From a virus, in the IMG/VR virus record IMGVR_UViG_3300037840_000216, positions 1 to 64,000 of that record: a DNA stretch of 64,000 bases. The stretch is one strand, 5' to 3'. Positions 1 to 6,497 of the stretch are shown here, one piece after another (the stretch's first letter is position 1; every line of letters begins with the position of its first letter). Under the pieces are notes generated by a model that was given only the letters and a program-made list of their open reading frames with translations, did no database searches and was not told the origin of the DNA. A program made the translations under genes and the position numbers.

Positions 1-1032
1 GAGGCCCACGAATGGCGGGGTCGTAGAGATGTTGGCCAACTGAGTGTCCGTGGTGACCGTTGCGATCAGAGAGCTTCCTCCGGTACTGAAGGCTGCACTG
101 ATACCGGTTGCGCCGCCGTGAGTGTGAACGCCATTTTTGGTCATCGGTACGGACGCATCAAAGCCCCCCGGTATGCGTTCATTATCGTGGTTGAGACTGG
201 TGATACCTATATACGCCGACTCCAGAAGGTTCTCGTGCCCTTCAAGAGTCAATCCCTGGACGAATGCATTCTGGCGCGAGCGGAGCGTACCGGTTTCGCC
301 GGCATATTCAAATTCGTGATTGTGCAGACCATCCGGCCCGATGACGTGATTGTGACCCGGTACGACGTGAGAATGGTTTAGAGCAGATGCTTCAATGTGG
401 TGCGCGTGCTCCAAATCAACCGATGGTGCTCCACCGGTTTCGCCGATGTGGCTGAGATTGGTACCTCGCAAAAAGCGTTCGCGTGTGTCCGGGATCTTTC
501 CTACAGTGAGCCCCCAGGCGTTCTCGATTTCGTTCCAGCTACGCCCGTCCATGACCTCCCAGAGATCACCCGGCTCTTCTTCCGGGGTAGCTTTGAACCA
601 GAGGAGGACCGTGCCCAATTTCAGGATGTTCGGGTCGAGCTTGTCGATGGTGATCGTCTCGTTGACGATGGTACGATCATCAACCACTTCGTCGTCAAGG
701 TGTTCGTTCTCGACCGCGTGTTCGGCGATGTTTTCCGACTCGACGCCTTTCTTGGCGATCTGAAGATGGCCAACCGCGCGCTGTGCAAGTAGGTAACGCC
801 AAATCGCGCCCGGCTTGATTGCAGAGGTACCGATAGGCAACCCAAGACCCAGCGAAGTCCAGTGTCCGCCGGTTTCTCCTTCCGGGCCTGAGGGTTCAAG
901 CGGTTCGCTAAGGCCGCCTTCGTGATCATGCACGTCGATGCGAACAAAGTTGTTCGCAAGCTCCGAGTGTTCGAAGTCGTCTTCCTCGCTGTCCCAAACG
1001 GTGAGCCCAAGGTTACTCGTTACGATGCTCAT
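1..1032 (-). CDS. Tail fibre protein with tail-collar domain (C-terminus beyond window)
   Basis: The frame is open from an ATG at 1032 to the window edge, so at least 344 residues are visible and the C-terminus is missing. The N-terminus (VWDSEEDDFEHSELANNF) resembles that of the next gene upstream, 1029-1583, suggesting a shared attachment segment. Around residues 155-215 there is a phage tail-collar-like stretch (TVLLWFKATPEEEPGDLWE, then KIPDTRERFLRG). This is followed by a His-rich HxH region (HAHH, HSHVVPGHNHV, HNHEFEY), which in short tail fibres coordinates metal ions. The start ATG overlaps the stop of the upstream gene as ATGA, so the two are translationally coupled. The likely role is host adhesion at the baseplate. 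Receptor specificity cannot be read. Confidence 0.85.
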   Translation of the reverse strand, partial: MSIVTSNLGLTVWDSEEDDFEHSELANNFVRIDVHDHEGGLSEPLEPSGPEGETGGHWTSLGLGLPIGTSAIKPGAIWRYLLAQRAVGHLQIAKKGVESENIAEHAVENEHLDDEVVDDRTIVNETITIDKLDPNILKLGTVLLWFKATPEEEPGDLWEVMDGRSWNEIENAWGLTVGKIPDTRERFLRGTNLSHIGETGGAPSVDLEHAHHIEASALNHSHVVPGHNHVIGPDGLHNHEFEYAGETGTLRSRQNAFVQGLTLEGHENLLESAYIGITSLNHDNERIPGGFDASVPMTKNGVHTHGGATGISAAFSTGGSSLIATVTTDTQLANISTTPPFVGL

Positions 1033-1583
1033 CCGATCCTCCAGATCGAGAGGCGTCCGTGGGAGAATTTGACCGTAGCCGCTTCGTTGATAGCGCAGCC
1101 GATAGTAAGTTCGTCGCCCTCTTGGAGTTCGATGCGCGCGAAGTTGGTCGCCTTGAGATGCGATCCCGCCAAGGGGAACCGCACATCGAACAGTGGTGGG
1201 ATCGCTGCCGCAGAGCCGTTGACCCGGAGGGTCCCTTCGATATTGGGATGTTCGATCGTGGCTTCCGCGCGCAACTGGAGCCCGACCTCGTAGAAACCGG
1301 TCGCCGGAACGGTCAGTTTGGGTCCGCCCGCGAGGACTTTTTCTTCGCCCGCTTCAAGCGTGAGTTCACCACCTTCCGCCGAGTATTCAGGAAAGACCGA
1401 TGATGCGATCAGCGGGAATGAAACGGCTTCGTTCGCGATCCCCTCAGTGGGGATCAGCACGCCACGTCCGGGCGAATGGTCGTGTGCATCAACCTTGGCC
1501 CAGTTGTCCGCTAGCTGTTCGTGGTCGTAGGGATCGAGGAGAAGGTTCCACACCCTAAGGCTCATCTTGGCACTCGTTCGCAT
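1029..1583 (-). CDS. Tail fibre or adhesin-like structural protein
   Basis: This 184-residue protein begins like the following fibre (VWNLLLDPYDHEQLADNW) and continues with a beta-rich, glycine-containing body (VPATGFYEVGLQLRAEA, GSHLKATNFARIELQEGD). That body has the look of a jelly-roll or C1q/TNF-like trimeric head, but this is an inference from composition. The 3' end overlaps the next fibre gene by 4 nt. The ATG at 1583 has a TATAAC box 7 nt upstream; an alternative ATG lies at 1565. No enzymatic motif is visible. The likely role is virion adhesion alongside the collar fibre. Confidence 0.75.
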   Translation of the reverse strand: MRTSAKMSLRVWNLLLDPYDHEQLADNWAKVDAHDHSPGRGVLIPTEGIANEAVSFPLIASSVFPEYSAEGGELTLEAGEEKVLAGGPKLTVPATGFYEVGLQLRAEATIEHPNIEGTLRVNGSAAAIPPLFDVRFPLAGSHLKATNFARIELQEGDELTIGCAINEAATVKFSHGRLSIWRIG

Positions 1584-1611
1584 CTCACTGGTTATAGGTC
1601 GCGAACTCGCT

Positions 1612-1642
1612 TATGAAAAAACCCCCGCCGAAACGAGGGTCT
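1612..1642 (-). terminator. Intrinsic terminator downstream of the holin-like gene
   Basis: On the minus strand a GC-rich hairpin (CCCTCG, TTT loop, CGGCGGGG) is followed by six T residues. It lies after the holin-like gene and before the fibre genes. Confidence 0.65.
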
Positions 1643-1668
1643 TCTCTACTGCGCTACGTGGGAGCGCG

Positions 1669-1923
1669 TTATGCGCTTGGTGTGTTGCTAGAGGTGAACT
1701 TGTCGATCACTGATGCAACTACACCTACCCCAGCCACGATAGCGACCAGCGTTGTGCTGGTAATGCCGGTACCGGGGATAAGGGTCAGCACGAATGCTGC
1801 AACCGCTGCGGCGACAGTCGGGTTCTCCAGTTTCGTGAGATCCACGAGGACTTCATGAAGGGAGATTGCCGTCTTCTTGACGGTCGCTGTCACGGCTCCG
1901 GCGGCTGCTGTAACTGTGCTCAT
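1669..1923 (-). CDS. Small membrane protein, holin candidate
   Basis: The 84-residue product has a hydrophobic central segment (about residues 35-70: AAAVAAFVLTLIPGTGI, then LVAIVAGVGVVASVI) with a short polar loop, consistent with two transmembrane helices, and a short polar C-terminus. A perfect AGGAGG Shine-Dalgarno lies a few nt before the ATG, and a TGCTATACT promoter lies about 40 nt upstream, so it can be transcribed separately from the lysin gene upstream (1970-2728). Its position next to the endolysin and its size fit a holin, although small phage membrane proteins are diverse. No family was recognised with certainty. Confidence 0.65.
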   Translation of the reverse strand: MSTVTAAAGAVTATVKKTAISLHEVLVDLTKLENPTVAAAVAAFVLTLIPGTGITSTTLVAIVAGVGVVASVIDKFTSSNTPSA

Positions 1924-1958
1924 GTTCTTTCCTCCTATCGATAGAATGCTGCACGCTT

Positions 1959-1967
1959 AGTATAGCA
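1959..1967 (-). promoter_or_regulatory. Extended -10 promoter (TGCTATACT) for the holin-like gene
   Basis: On the minus strand the sequence TGCTATACT lies just downstream of the lysin stop and about 40 nt before the holin-like ATG at 1923. The same motif recurs before several other genes in this window (for example 18471 and 41590). Confidence 0.6.
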
Positions 1968-1969
1968 CG

Positions 1970-2728
1970 CTAAAGCAAGTAAGGTTCGCAGAGCGATACA
2001 TCATATATTTCGGCATGATCTTCATACTGCGTAGCATCAGAACCCGGCTCGATATGAGGCACACCCGTATAGTGAGCCGTCCACACCCTGTATTCTGAAC
2101 GTCGAATATCGTCTTTTGTAAGAGCATCAATAACTTGTGGCATTGTGCTTGTATTTGCGTATACCCAAGGAGTTTTCTCACCGCGCGCATGCTGTTTGCG
2201 CACCCAGGCCGGGGCTTCCGCAGGAGTTGCATTTCCTGTCTCTATGTCGAGCGCGTCTGCATCGGTCTGCGCATCTATTGAGATTGACAAAGCTTTAGCA
2301 TGCGGAAACCGCATAACGAGATCATCAAAAGTAGTAAATATACCGTTGACATAGCCGGCCACGGCTACCGCGTCATCCGGGATATGAGCTACCACAGTCG
2401 AGTCATACATCGTGAAGCGCTCAGGGGGCTTAGGAGCAGGCTTGGGCGGCGTTGGCGCTGGTTTGGGTGGCGCAGGAGGTACCGGGACATGTTTGGGCGG
2501 CGGGGAGGGCTTAGGGGACGGTTTCGCGGCTTCCAACTGTACCAATTCGCGTCTGCGTCGTGCATTGAGTGATTCTAGCCCGCGCAAACGGATCTTGAGC
2601 AAGACTATCTTTGTGCGCCAGCCGACAGGATGTTTGGCCTCAAGCTCATCAATCTGTTTACTTAGTTCGATGCCGTGCTGATGCGTCTCGTTGATCAACA
2701 CCTTTAGCTCATTGATTGTGACAGCCAT
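1970..2728 (-). CDS. Endolysin: coiled coil, proline-rich linker, DUF1906/GH25-like domain
   Basis: The 252-residue protein has three parts. An N-terminal helical segment (about 1-65) is rich in charged residues. A Pro-Lys-Ala linker follows (about 68-103, repeats such as PPKPAP). The C-terminal domain (about 105-252) begins MYDSTVVAHIPDDAVAVAGY and contains ALSISIDAQ and ALDIETG, a pattern of alternating hydrophobic strands ending in D or E that resembles the DUF1906/GH25-like barrels of actinobacterial phage lysins. It probably cleaves peptidoglycan glycan strands. The start is the ATG at 2728 in the context TAATTGATG. The holin-like gene follows immediately. Confidence 0.75.
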   Translation of the reverse strand: MAVTINELKVLINETHQHGIELSKQIDELEAKHPVGWRTKIVLLKIRLRGLESLNARRRRELVQLEAAKPSPKPSPPPKHVPVPPAPPKPAPTPPKPAPKPPERFTMYDSTVVAHIPDDAVAVAGYVNGIFTTFDDLVMRFPHAKALSISIDAQTDADALDIETGNATPAEAPAWVRKQHARGEKTPWVYANTSTMPQVIDALTKDDIRRSEYRVWTAHYTGVPHIEPGSDATQYEDHAEIYDVSLCEPYLL

Positions 2729-2865
2729 CAATTACTTCCTCGTGATCGCATGACAGCGTCCGCAGATATCGAAACGAGCGTCATAGGAGTACCAACGATG
2801 TCCAAACAATCGGCAAATGAGCTTGTACATTTGGTAGAATCGACTTCCATGATGTCTCTACACAT
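2728..2865 (-). CDS. Possible small protein, unknown function
   Basis: A 45-codon frame starts at an ATG at 2865, just after tRNA-Met, and ends at a TAA that overlaps the lysin start (TAATTGATG). It contains two cysteines and no recognised motif. There is no Shine-Dalgarno. The stop-start overlap is the main reason to consider it real; it could equally be a chance frame in a leader. Confidence 0.3.
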   Translation of the reverse strand: MCRDIMEVDSTKCTSSFADCLDIVGTPMTLVSISADAVMRSRGSN

Positions 2866-2903
2866 TATGGATAAGAAGTCGCGCCCGGAAAAGTATCGAA
2901 CAA

Positions 2904-2972
2904 TCGCAACGAGTGGAGTCGAACCACCATCTAGCCGATATGAGCGGCTTTGCCATCCGTAGGCTCGCTGCG
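2904..2972 (-). tRNA. tRNA-Met (CAT)
   Basis: The acceptor CGCAGCG pairs with CGTTGCG. The anticodon arm AGCCG/CGGCT has the loop CTCATAT, giving anticodon CAT. The T arm is GTGG-TTCGACT-CCAC. The D arm is short. It could be an elongator or initiator Met, or an Ile tRNA with modified C34. CCA is not encoded. Confidence 0.85.
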
Positions 2973-3117
2973 TGGCTTTCGCGTACCGCTTGCACGGGAT
3001 AACCGCTACTCGTGTAATGCAAACATCAAGTCGTTCCCTGATCCGGGGTGCGACGACTTGCAAGGATGCTGCAAGTTAGGTTCTACCTGCTCTCTTGTGA
3101 AGAGTGTAGCTACCTGA

Positions 3118-3188
3118 AGCGAATAGTCGGAATCGAACCGACATCAGAACCTTGGAAGAGTCCTGTCATACCATTAGACCATACTCGC
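3118..3188 (-). tRNA. tRNA-Gly (TCC)
   Basis: The acceptor GCGAGTA pairs with TATTCGC. The anticodon loop CTTCCAA on the stem GGACT/GGTTC gives TCC. The T arm GTCGG-TTCGATT-CCGAC is perfect. CCA is not encoded. Confidence 0.9.
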
Positions 3189-3195
3189 AAAATTA

Positions 3196-3678
3196 CTACC
3201 GATTACGTCTAGACCAACGAGGCGGCAGTCTGAGCCGACGCCCGTAGGGCTCGGTGTACTGATACAGCCATTCGGCTGTCTGCCGCGTGGTCCCCTCAAG
3301 CGTTTGCTGAACCCGAGGGTTCTCCTTGTACAGCTTGAAGGTTTCGAATGTCACCTGCGTATGAAGATCGTCACGATCGACTACTGCGACGCCTAGCGCC
3401 GTCATCGACAGCGGGCGAATCTCTGTCCGACCCTCGTCAATAATGAGCTTGGTCTTGAATCCTCGCTCCTCGATGTATTTCTGGATCGTAATCAGATGAA
3501 CTTCGTCCTCTGCAAGCATTACAAGCTTGCAGTAGTGCAAACCTATCCTCCATTGCTCGACCGCCTTTGGATCGCTAATTAGATAAGCCTCTACCGCTGC
3601 ATGAGCAACCTGCGCAGACGCCTTTCCCGTACTCATACCCAAAGAACGATTCAAGAACAAATACATTGCAGGTCTCAT
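3196..3678 (-). CDS. Peptidyl-tRNA hydrolase, type 2 (PTH2 family)
   Basis: The 160-residue protein carries the PTH2 signature near its N-terminus (MSTGKASAQVAHAAVEA, about residues 15-31) and a second conserved stretch further on (IIDEGRTEI, about residues 79-87, then LGVAVVD). PTH2 enzymes release peptides from prematurely dropped peptidyl-tRNAs and so recycle tRNA. This is the archaeal/eukaryotic-type family, also found in some bacteria and phages, and is unrelated to bacterial Pth1. The C-terminal tail of about 40 residues ends in a basic stretch (RRLRLPPRWSRRNR) that might bind RNA. It sits at the head of the tRNA array, between tRNA-Gly and the tRNA-Thr/RNase P RNA pair, with its own promoter. 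The context argues for a role in sustaining tRNA supply late in infection. Confidence 0.9.
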   Translation of the reverse strand: MRPAMYLFLNRSLGMSTGKASAQVAHAAVEAYLISDPKAVEQWRIGLHYCKLVMLAEDEVHLITIQKYIEERGFKTKLIIDEGRTEIRPLSMTALGVAVVDRDDLHTQVTFETFKLYKENPRVQQTLEGTTRQTAEWLYQYTEPYGRRLRLPPRWSRRNR

Positions 3679-3722
3679 AAACCTATCATTCCTATCTCTT
3701 CATGGCAGGCCATATCGCCTTC

Positions 3723-3731
3723 AGTATAACA
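3723..3731 (-). promoter_or_regulatory. Extended -10 promoter (TGTTATACT) upstream of PTH2
   Basis: On the minus strand TGTTATACT lies about 45 nt before the PTH2 start codon. It matches the TGnTATACT motif seen before other genes in this window. Confidence 0.55.
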
Positions 3732-3808
3732 TAGTGCGCCGGCCCGGTTTGACCCAGACCCGCGCAAGGTAGCTCCAAATACAGGGCGCTACACCCAAGT
3801 TGGAGCTA

Positions 3809-3882
3809 AGCCTGCTCAGAGAATCGAACTCTGTCTAGTCTGGGTTACAAATCCAGTGCAGCACCATTTCTGCATAGCAGGC
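3809..3882 (-). tRNA. tRNA-Thr (TGT)
   Basis: The acceptor GCCTGCT pairs with AGCAGGC. The anticodon loop TTTGTAA gives TGT; the stem CTGGA/CCCAG has an A-C mismatch at its closing pair, shared with the CGT-Thr tRNA at 13072. It starts only a few nt after the 3' end of the RNase P RNA, so the two are probably co-transcribed. Confidence 0.88.
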
Positions 3883-3885
3883 ACA

Positions 3886-4150
3886 TTTTCAATTGCCCGT
3901 AAGCCGGGTTCTGTTTTAGCCGATCATCCATCTCAGGCTATACGCCTGGTCCCCACTTTACTAGGGACTGCCCTCTACCTGGACCGGCCGCGAGGGTCGA
4001 TCGCGCTTGAGGTTACACTCCGTCTCCGCAATGAGGTTCAGATGCCTTAGCTCCCTCCGTTGCATCAATATCTATGAGCATGTCGCCATGCCCGGAGTGG
4101 CCGGACTTTCCTCGTTGGGTTCGGCCAACGCGATCAGCCAGCAATTGAAG
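3886..4150 (-). ncRNA. rnpB: RNase P RNA (bacterial type, reduced size)
   Basis: The minus strand carries the hallmark 5' motif GAGGAAAGTCCGG and, near the 3' end, ACAGAACCCGGCTTA, the two strands around the catalytic P4 helix of bacterial RNase P RNA. The flanking segment AGATGGATGATCGGC corresponds to the conserved AGATGAATGACTGTC of E. coli. Pairing supports the fold: a 9-bp P1 (TTCAATTGC at 4149-4141 with GCAATTGAA at 3896-3888), a P2 of about 8 bp (GGCTGATC with GATCGGC-type partner), and a 6-bp P3 hairpin (CGTTGG/CCAACG). The segment GATGCAACGGAGGGAG resembles the P10-P11 region. At about 265 nt it is shorter than the usual 350-400 nt, so the specificity domain appears reduced. It lies between tRNA-Gly(GCC), whose 3' end abuts P1, and tRNA-Thr(TGT). 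Its expected role is 5' maturation of tRNAs from the array. No gene for the protein subunit is seen in the window. Confidence 0.9.
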
Positions 4151-4222
4151 AGCGGGATAGGGTAATCGAAACCCTGTCTGCTGATTGGCAACCAGCCGTA
4201 ATAGCCGTTATACTAATCCCGC
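4151..4222 (-). tRNA. tRNA-Gly (GCC)
   Basis: The acceptor GCGGGAT pairs perfectly with ATCCCGC. The anticodon loop TTGCCAA on GCTGG/TCAGC gives GCC. Its discriminator base directly abuts the 5' end of the RNase P RNA, so 3' processing of this tRNA would also form the ribozyme 5' end. Confidence 0.92.
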
Positions 4223-4226
4223 AAAG

Positions 4227-4296
4227 AGCCCCGTGAGGAAGTCGAATCCTCGCAAGCAAGCTTCGAAGGCTCGCCGCCAAATCCGTTGGACAGGGC
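4227..4296 (-). tRNA. tRNA-Arg (TCG)
   Basis: The acceptor GCCCTGT pairs with ACGGGGC, with one wobble. The anticodon arm CGAGC-CTTCGAA-GCTTG gives TCG. The T arm GAGGA-TTCGACT-TCCTC is perfect. The D arm is short and poorly paired. Confidence 0.8.
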
Positions 4297-4475
4297 AAAA
4301 CGAAAGCGGAGTTGATTAGAGCGTTCGGCCCGAACATTCTCTCCACGGCAGTCGGGCCACGCGATGTCGCTACCATATTTCGTTTCGTTGCGTTCTGTGG
4401 ATCGCGGCCACATCTCCCCGCCAAAATGCAGGGGCTCTATTCGGTTGCACCCAAGCATTTGAGCTAAGAACGCAG
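4297..4475 (-). ncRNA. Candidate structured RNA between tRNA-Arg and tRNA-Lys
   Basis: This 180-nt gap has no tRNA or convincing frame but folds well on paper. A 9-bp helix with a 2-nt bulge joins 4401-4409 to 4355-4365. A hairpin joins 4416-4419 to 4431-4434. A nested hairpin (4323-4335) lies inside a 6-bp helix (4306-4311 with 4341-4346). It does not carry tmRNA, SRP RNA or RNase P signatures. A decayed tRNA or precursor spacer is the alternative. Confidence 0.35.
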
Positions 4476-4548
4476 TGGATCGCCTGGGACTCGAACCCAG
4501 ATCGTTCGGCTTAAGAGGCCGACATCTATCCAGTTGAATTAACGATCC
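4476..4548 (-). tRNA. tRNA-Lys (CTT)
   Basis: The acceptor GGATCGT pairs with GCGATCC. The anticodon arm TCGGC-CTCTTAA-GCCGA gives CTT. The T arm CTGGG-TTCGAGT-CCCAG is perfect. Confidence 0.92.
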
Positions 4549-4656
4549 ATAGTTTGTAGAGACTTCCTATCCATCACACTCTACCGTACACGGGCGTCAC
4601 CCCGCTCCCTAACGACAACACCTCACCTGGTACCACCAGGCGATCGTTTGTCTTAG

Positions 4657-4729
4657 TCTCCAATGTGGGACTCGAACCCACGACCTCTCGGTTCGCAACC
4701 GAGCGCTCTATCCGCTGAGCTAAAAGGAG
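4657..4729 (-). tRNA. tRNA-Arg (GCG)
   Basis: The acceptor CTCCTTT pairs with ATTGGAG. The anticodon arm CTCGG-TTGCGAA-CCGAG gives GCG. This is unusual for bacteria, which normally read CGC with an A34 (inosine) tRNA. Confidence 0.9.
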
Positions 4730-4784
4730 TTGAAGAGTGACTATTCATCGCGGCCGCTCACCGCTGTTTCTGGCCGGAACCAGA

Positions 4785-5390
4785 TCATCTTGAAAACTTG
4801 CCTTCTTGCCAATCGTTCAAGAGCGTATACTCATACGAACTTGGATCACCACCAAGAACCAAGTCAAAAAGAACTGGGCGTACTTCTTTCAAGCTTTCGA
4901 TCAGGTGGTCTGCAATATTACACTCCGCATCTGTGAGATACGGAGCAATCGATTTATCGTCCTGGCCATCTCGGAGATGCAGCGTCCTGTGCCAGCCGGT
5001 ACAGGCCGGGATCGTGCAGTAGGACCTGGGAGCATAATTGATGTAATCTGGAAGCTCCAGCATCAACCATCTCGGCACGAAGTGGTGCCGCGTGATAGCA
5101 CCCTCACAGTCTGCCGAGTCCTCGTGGTAGCGACAGGCCAACGGACGCTGCGTGCTGAGAGCGCGAGCCTTCTTCTGCTCGATGATCTCATGAGGGATCA
5201 GCCCACTGTTATGGTTGAGCCGGTAGAGGACGGCGCGGGTGGAGAGGCGTTCATCGAGAAGATCATCGATATCCGCATCCTCCATTTCTGCGAGGACTTC
5301 TAGCTGCTCAACCGTTGCTTCTGAGTCGTAGGCATCAAACCAAAAGACCTCGCCAGTGAGGGGCTGGGTCCAATCTCGTGCTCGCGACAT
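4785..5390 (-). CDS. HNH-like, cysteine-containing putative nuclease
   Basis: The 201-residue protein has an acidic helical N-terminal half and a C-terminal Cys/His cluster: CRYHEDSADCEG, then ITRHHFVPRW, then CTIPACTGWHRTLH (about residues 105-155). The HH-x-VPRW segment followed by CxxxC and H resembles an HNH/ββα-metal finger with structural zinc ligands. The start is placed at 5390 because a TATACT box lies 6 nt upstream (5397-5402), giving a leaderless transcript, and because the longer frame would run through a tRNA-like remnant. It stands in the tRNA array among other HNH genes, consistent with a mobile endonuclease, but the assignment is tentative. Confidence 0.65.
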   Translation of the reverse strand: MSRARDWTQPLTGEVFWFDAYDSEATVEQLEVLAEMEDADIDDLLDERLSTRAVLYRLNHNSGLIPHEIIEQKKARALSTQRPLACRYHEDSADCEGAITRHHFVPRWLMLELPDYINYAPRSYCTIPACTGWHRTLHLRDGQDDKSIAPYLTDAECNIADHLIESLKEVRPVLFDLVLGGDPSSYEYTLLNDWQEGKFSR

Positions 5391-5396
5391 ACAAAT

Positions 5397-5402
5397 AGTA
5401 TA
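5397..5402 (-). promoter_or_regulatory. -10 box (TATACT), 6 nt before an ATG
   Basis: The minus-strand TATACT, preceded by TG, is followed by 6 nt and the ATG at 5390. This spacing predicts transcription starting at the start codon (leaderless mRNA). Confidence 0.6.
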
Positions 5403-5411
5403 CACTACTTT

Positions 5412-5485
5412 GAGGTAGCCCGTGTGGGATTCGAACGAGTTAGAGAAGCTCGTATCGATGGTAACGTCCATCTCTCTTAACCTCG
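5412..5485 (-). pseudogene. Decayed tRNA-like sequence
   Basis: The plus-strand text GTAGCCCGTGTGGGATTCGAAC resembles the 3' half of the neighbouring tRNA-Glu at 5576-5645 (also GTAGCCCGATGGG), but the T stem and acceptor no longer pair. An anticodon-like hairpin GATGG/CCATC with a 6-nt loop lies upstream. It is best read as a broken tRNA copy. Confidence 0.35.
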
Positions 5486-5559
5486 AAATGACGATACGTG
5501 TCATCGACATCTCTCGTAAGAATCAGGCAACCACCATCTCCGTAGACTTCTCTAACTCG
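5436..5559. repeat. 13-bp inverted repeat
   Basis: CGAGTTAGAGAAG at 5436-5448 is exactly complementary to CTTCTCTAACTCG at 5547-5559. The arms enclose about 98 nt just upstream of the HNH-like gene. The function is unknown. Confidence 0.7.
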
Positions 5560-5575
5560 TCAAATCTGACGAAGT

Positions 5576-5645
5576 AGCCCGATGGGTAATCGAAACCCAA
5601 TCTCCTGCATGAGGGGCAGGTATCCTAGCCGTTAGACGACCGGGC
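5576..5645 (-). tRNA. tRNA-Glu (CTC)
   Basis: The acceptor GCCCGGT pairs with ATCGGGC. The anticodon stem CCTGC/GCAGG holds the loop CCCTCAT, giving CTC but with C instead of the near-universal U33. The T arm is TGGG-TTTCGAT-TACCCA-like and imperfect. Confidence 0.75.
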
Positions 5646-5691
5646 CATATACGCCGAAAGCTCTCCACTCCTGGGCTTACCCTTAATGTTA

Positions 5692-5727
5692 GTCGCGAGG
5701 CAGGATTCGAACCTGCGCTCTTCGGCT
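5692..5727 (-). pseudogene. tRNA 3'-half remnant
   Basis: A perfect T arm (GCAGG-TTCGAAT-CCTGC) is followed by CTCGCGAC, but no matching 5' acceptor or anticodon arm precedes it; the neighbouring tRNA-like element ends only a few nt upstream. It is likely a deletion remnant. Confidence 0.45.
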
Positions 5728-5729
5728 AG

Positions 5730-5805
5730 TACTCCCGCCAGGAATCGAACCTGGGTGTACCGACTACCCTTTCTACTGGATATAAGCCAGAGGGGATACG
5801 GGAGC
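5730..5805 (-). tRNA. Anomalous tRNA, possibly tRNA-Ile (TAT)
   Basis: The acceptor GCTCCCG pairs with CGGGAGT and the T arm CCAGG-TTCGATT-CCTGG is perfect. A good anticodon-like arm TCTGG-CTTATAT-CCAGT (anticodon TAT) lies only 6-7 nt after the acceptor, leaving no room for a D arm. A hairpin GGGT/ACCC whose loop contains the D-loop-like AGTCGGTA lies between the anticodon arm and the T arm. It is therefore either a rearranged tRNA or a decayed one. Confidence 0.45.
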
Positions 5806-5808
5806 ATG

Positions 5809-5875
5809 GTCCCTCCGAAGAGGGACGGACTCTACATGGTAGAGCCAACTGCTTGACAGCTTGTGCTGAGCAGTT
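5809..5875 (-). ncRNA. Three consecutive hairpins, candidate structured RNA or 3' UTR
   Basis: Three hairpins follow one another: GTCCCTC/GAGGGAC with a 4-nt loop (5809-5826), GGACTCTAC/GTAGAGCC (5827-5846), and AACTGCT/AGCAGTT with an inner CAGC/GCTG stem (5847-5875). They lie downstream of the small gene at 5942-6229. There is no U-tract, so this is not a standard terminator. Confidence 0.45.
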
Positions 5876-5941
5876 TAGGAGTGTGTTCGGTGAACGTCTT
5901 ACCACCAAAGGTTGATTCTCGGCTGGCACTACTTGAGTAGG

Positions 5942-6229
5942 TTATTTCCAGTGAGCGTTTGATTCCAGTGAGCGTCTGAATGGTTTCTGGTTCCATTCTT
6001 CCCAGTACCACGGATACACATACGGTCTTGGTGGGGGCACCGGGTGGGGGCATGGATAGGGCTGAGGGACCGTGATCGGTCGTTTTGCGAACTCTGCCTT
6101 CAGTAGGCGGATACAGTCGTCCGTCGTCGGCTCCTTGCCGTGGTCACTCCAGGAGAGTCCACAGACGGAGCAAATCGTCGTAACGGCGACTGGCTCAGGC
6201 GTATTTACGGCTTTCTTGCGTGCGGCCAT
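5942..6229 (-). CDS. Small protein with CxxC and proline-rich segment, unknown function
   Basis: The 95-residue product starts MAARKKAVNTPEPV and has a short cysteine pair (ICSVCGLSWSDH) with a further Cys in DDCIRLLKAEF. It has a proline/tyrosine-rich stretch (PQPYPCPHPVPPPRPYVYPW) in its second half. The Cys pair plus His could bind zinc. It overlaps the upstream HTH-like gene by 35 nt, so the two probably form an operon. No family was recognised. Confidence 0.65.
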   Translation of the reverse strand: MAARKKAVNTPEPVAVTTICSVCGLSWSDHGKEPTTDDCIRLLKAEFAKRPITVPQPYPCPHPVPPPRPYVYPWYWEEWNQKPFRRSLESNAHWK

Positions 6230-6458
6230 GATTGTCTACAGAGAGGCCCGAAGGCATTTCACCGCGATTGACACGTTTTTCAGTCATACCGCCCCAAACA
6301 TGCCCGCGTGCAGAATCGAGTGTTTTACCCGCTAACGTAGTAGACATATTGAGCATCTGACCTATCTGCGGAACCGTGTTGCCCTCGAAGTACAACTTGA
6401 AGGCATCGTATTCCGTCGCGTTGAGACAGTACACAGTTTCTATGTCTTGCCTCCCCAT
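6195..6458 (-). CDS. Small helix-turn-helix protein
   Basis: The 87-residue protein contains LNATEYDAFKLYFEGNTVPQ-IGQMLNMS (about residues 12-40), which has the spacing of a sigma-region-4/LuxR-type helix-turn-helix: a hydrophobic helix, a glycine-asparagine turn and a second helix. The start is set at 6458, 6 nt after a perfect AGGAGG; an ATG two codons upstream abuts the Shine-Dalgarno and is less likely. Its likely role is DNA binding. Targets are unknown. Confidence 0.65.
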   Translation of the reverse strand: MGRQDIETVYCLNATEYDAFKLYFEGNTVPQIGQMLNMSTTLAGKTLDSARGHVWGGMTEKRVNRGEMPSGLSVDNHGRTQESRKYA

Positions 6459-6497
6459 TTTCATCCTCCTTTAGGATGTTGTTGGTTTGGTGATGCA

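Noticed and set aside
4227-4453. A possible compact tmRNA between tRNA-Gly and tRNA-Lys, suggested by GAGCCCC and GGGGCTC ends about 228 nt apart.
   Set aside because: The 3' part resolves into a complete tRNA-Arg(TCG) with its own acceptor. No tag reading frame ending in an ALAA-like sequence and no tmRNA 5' motif is present.
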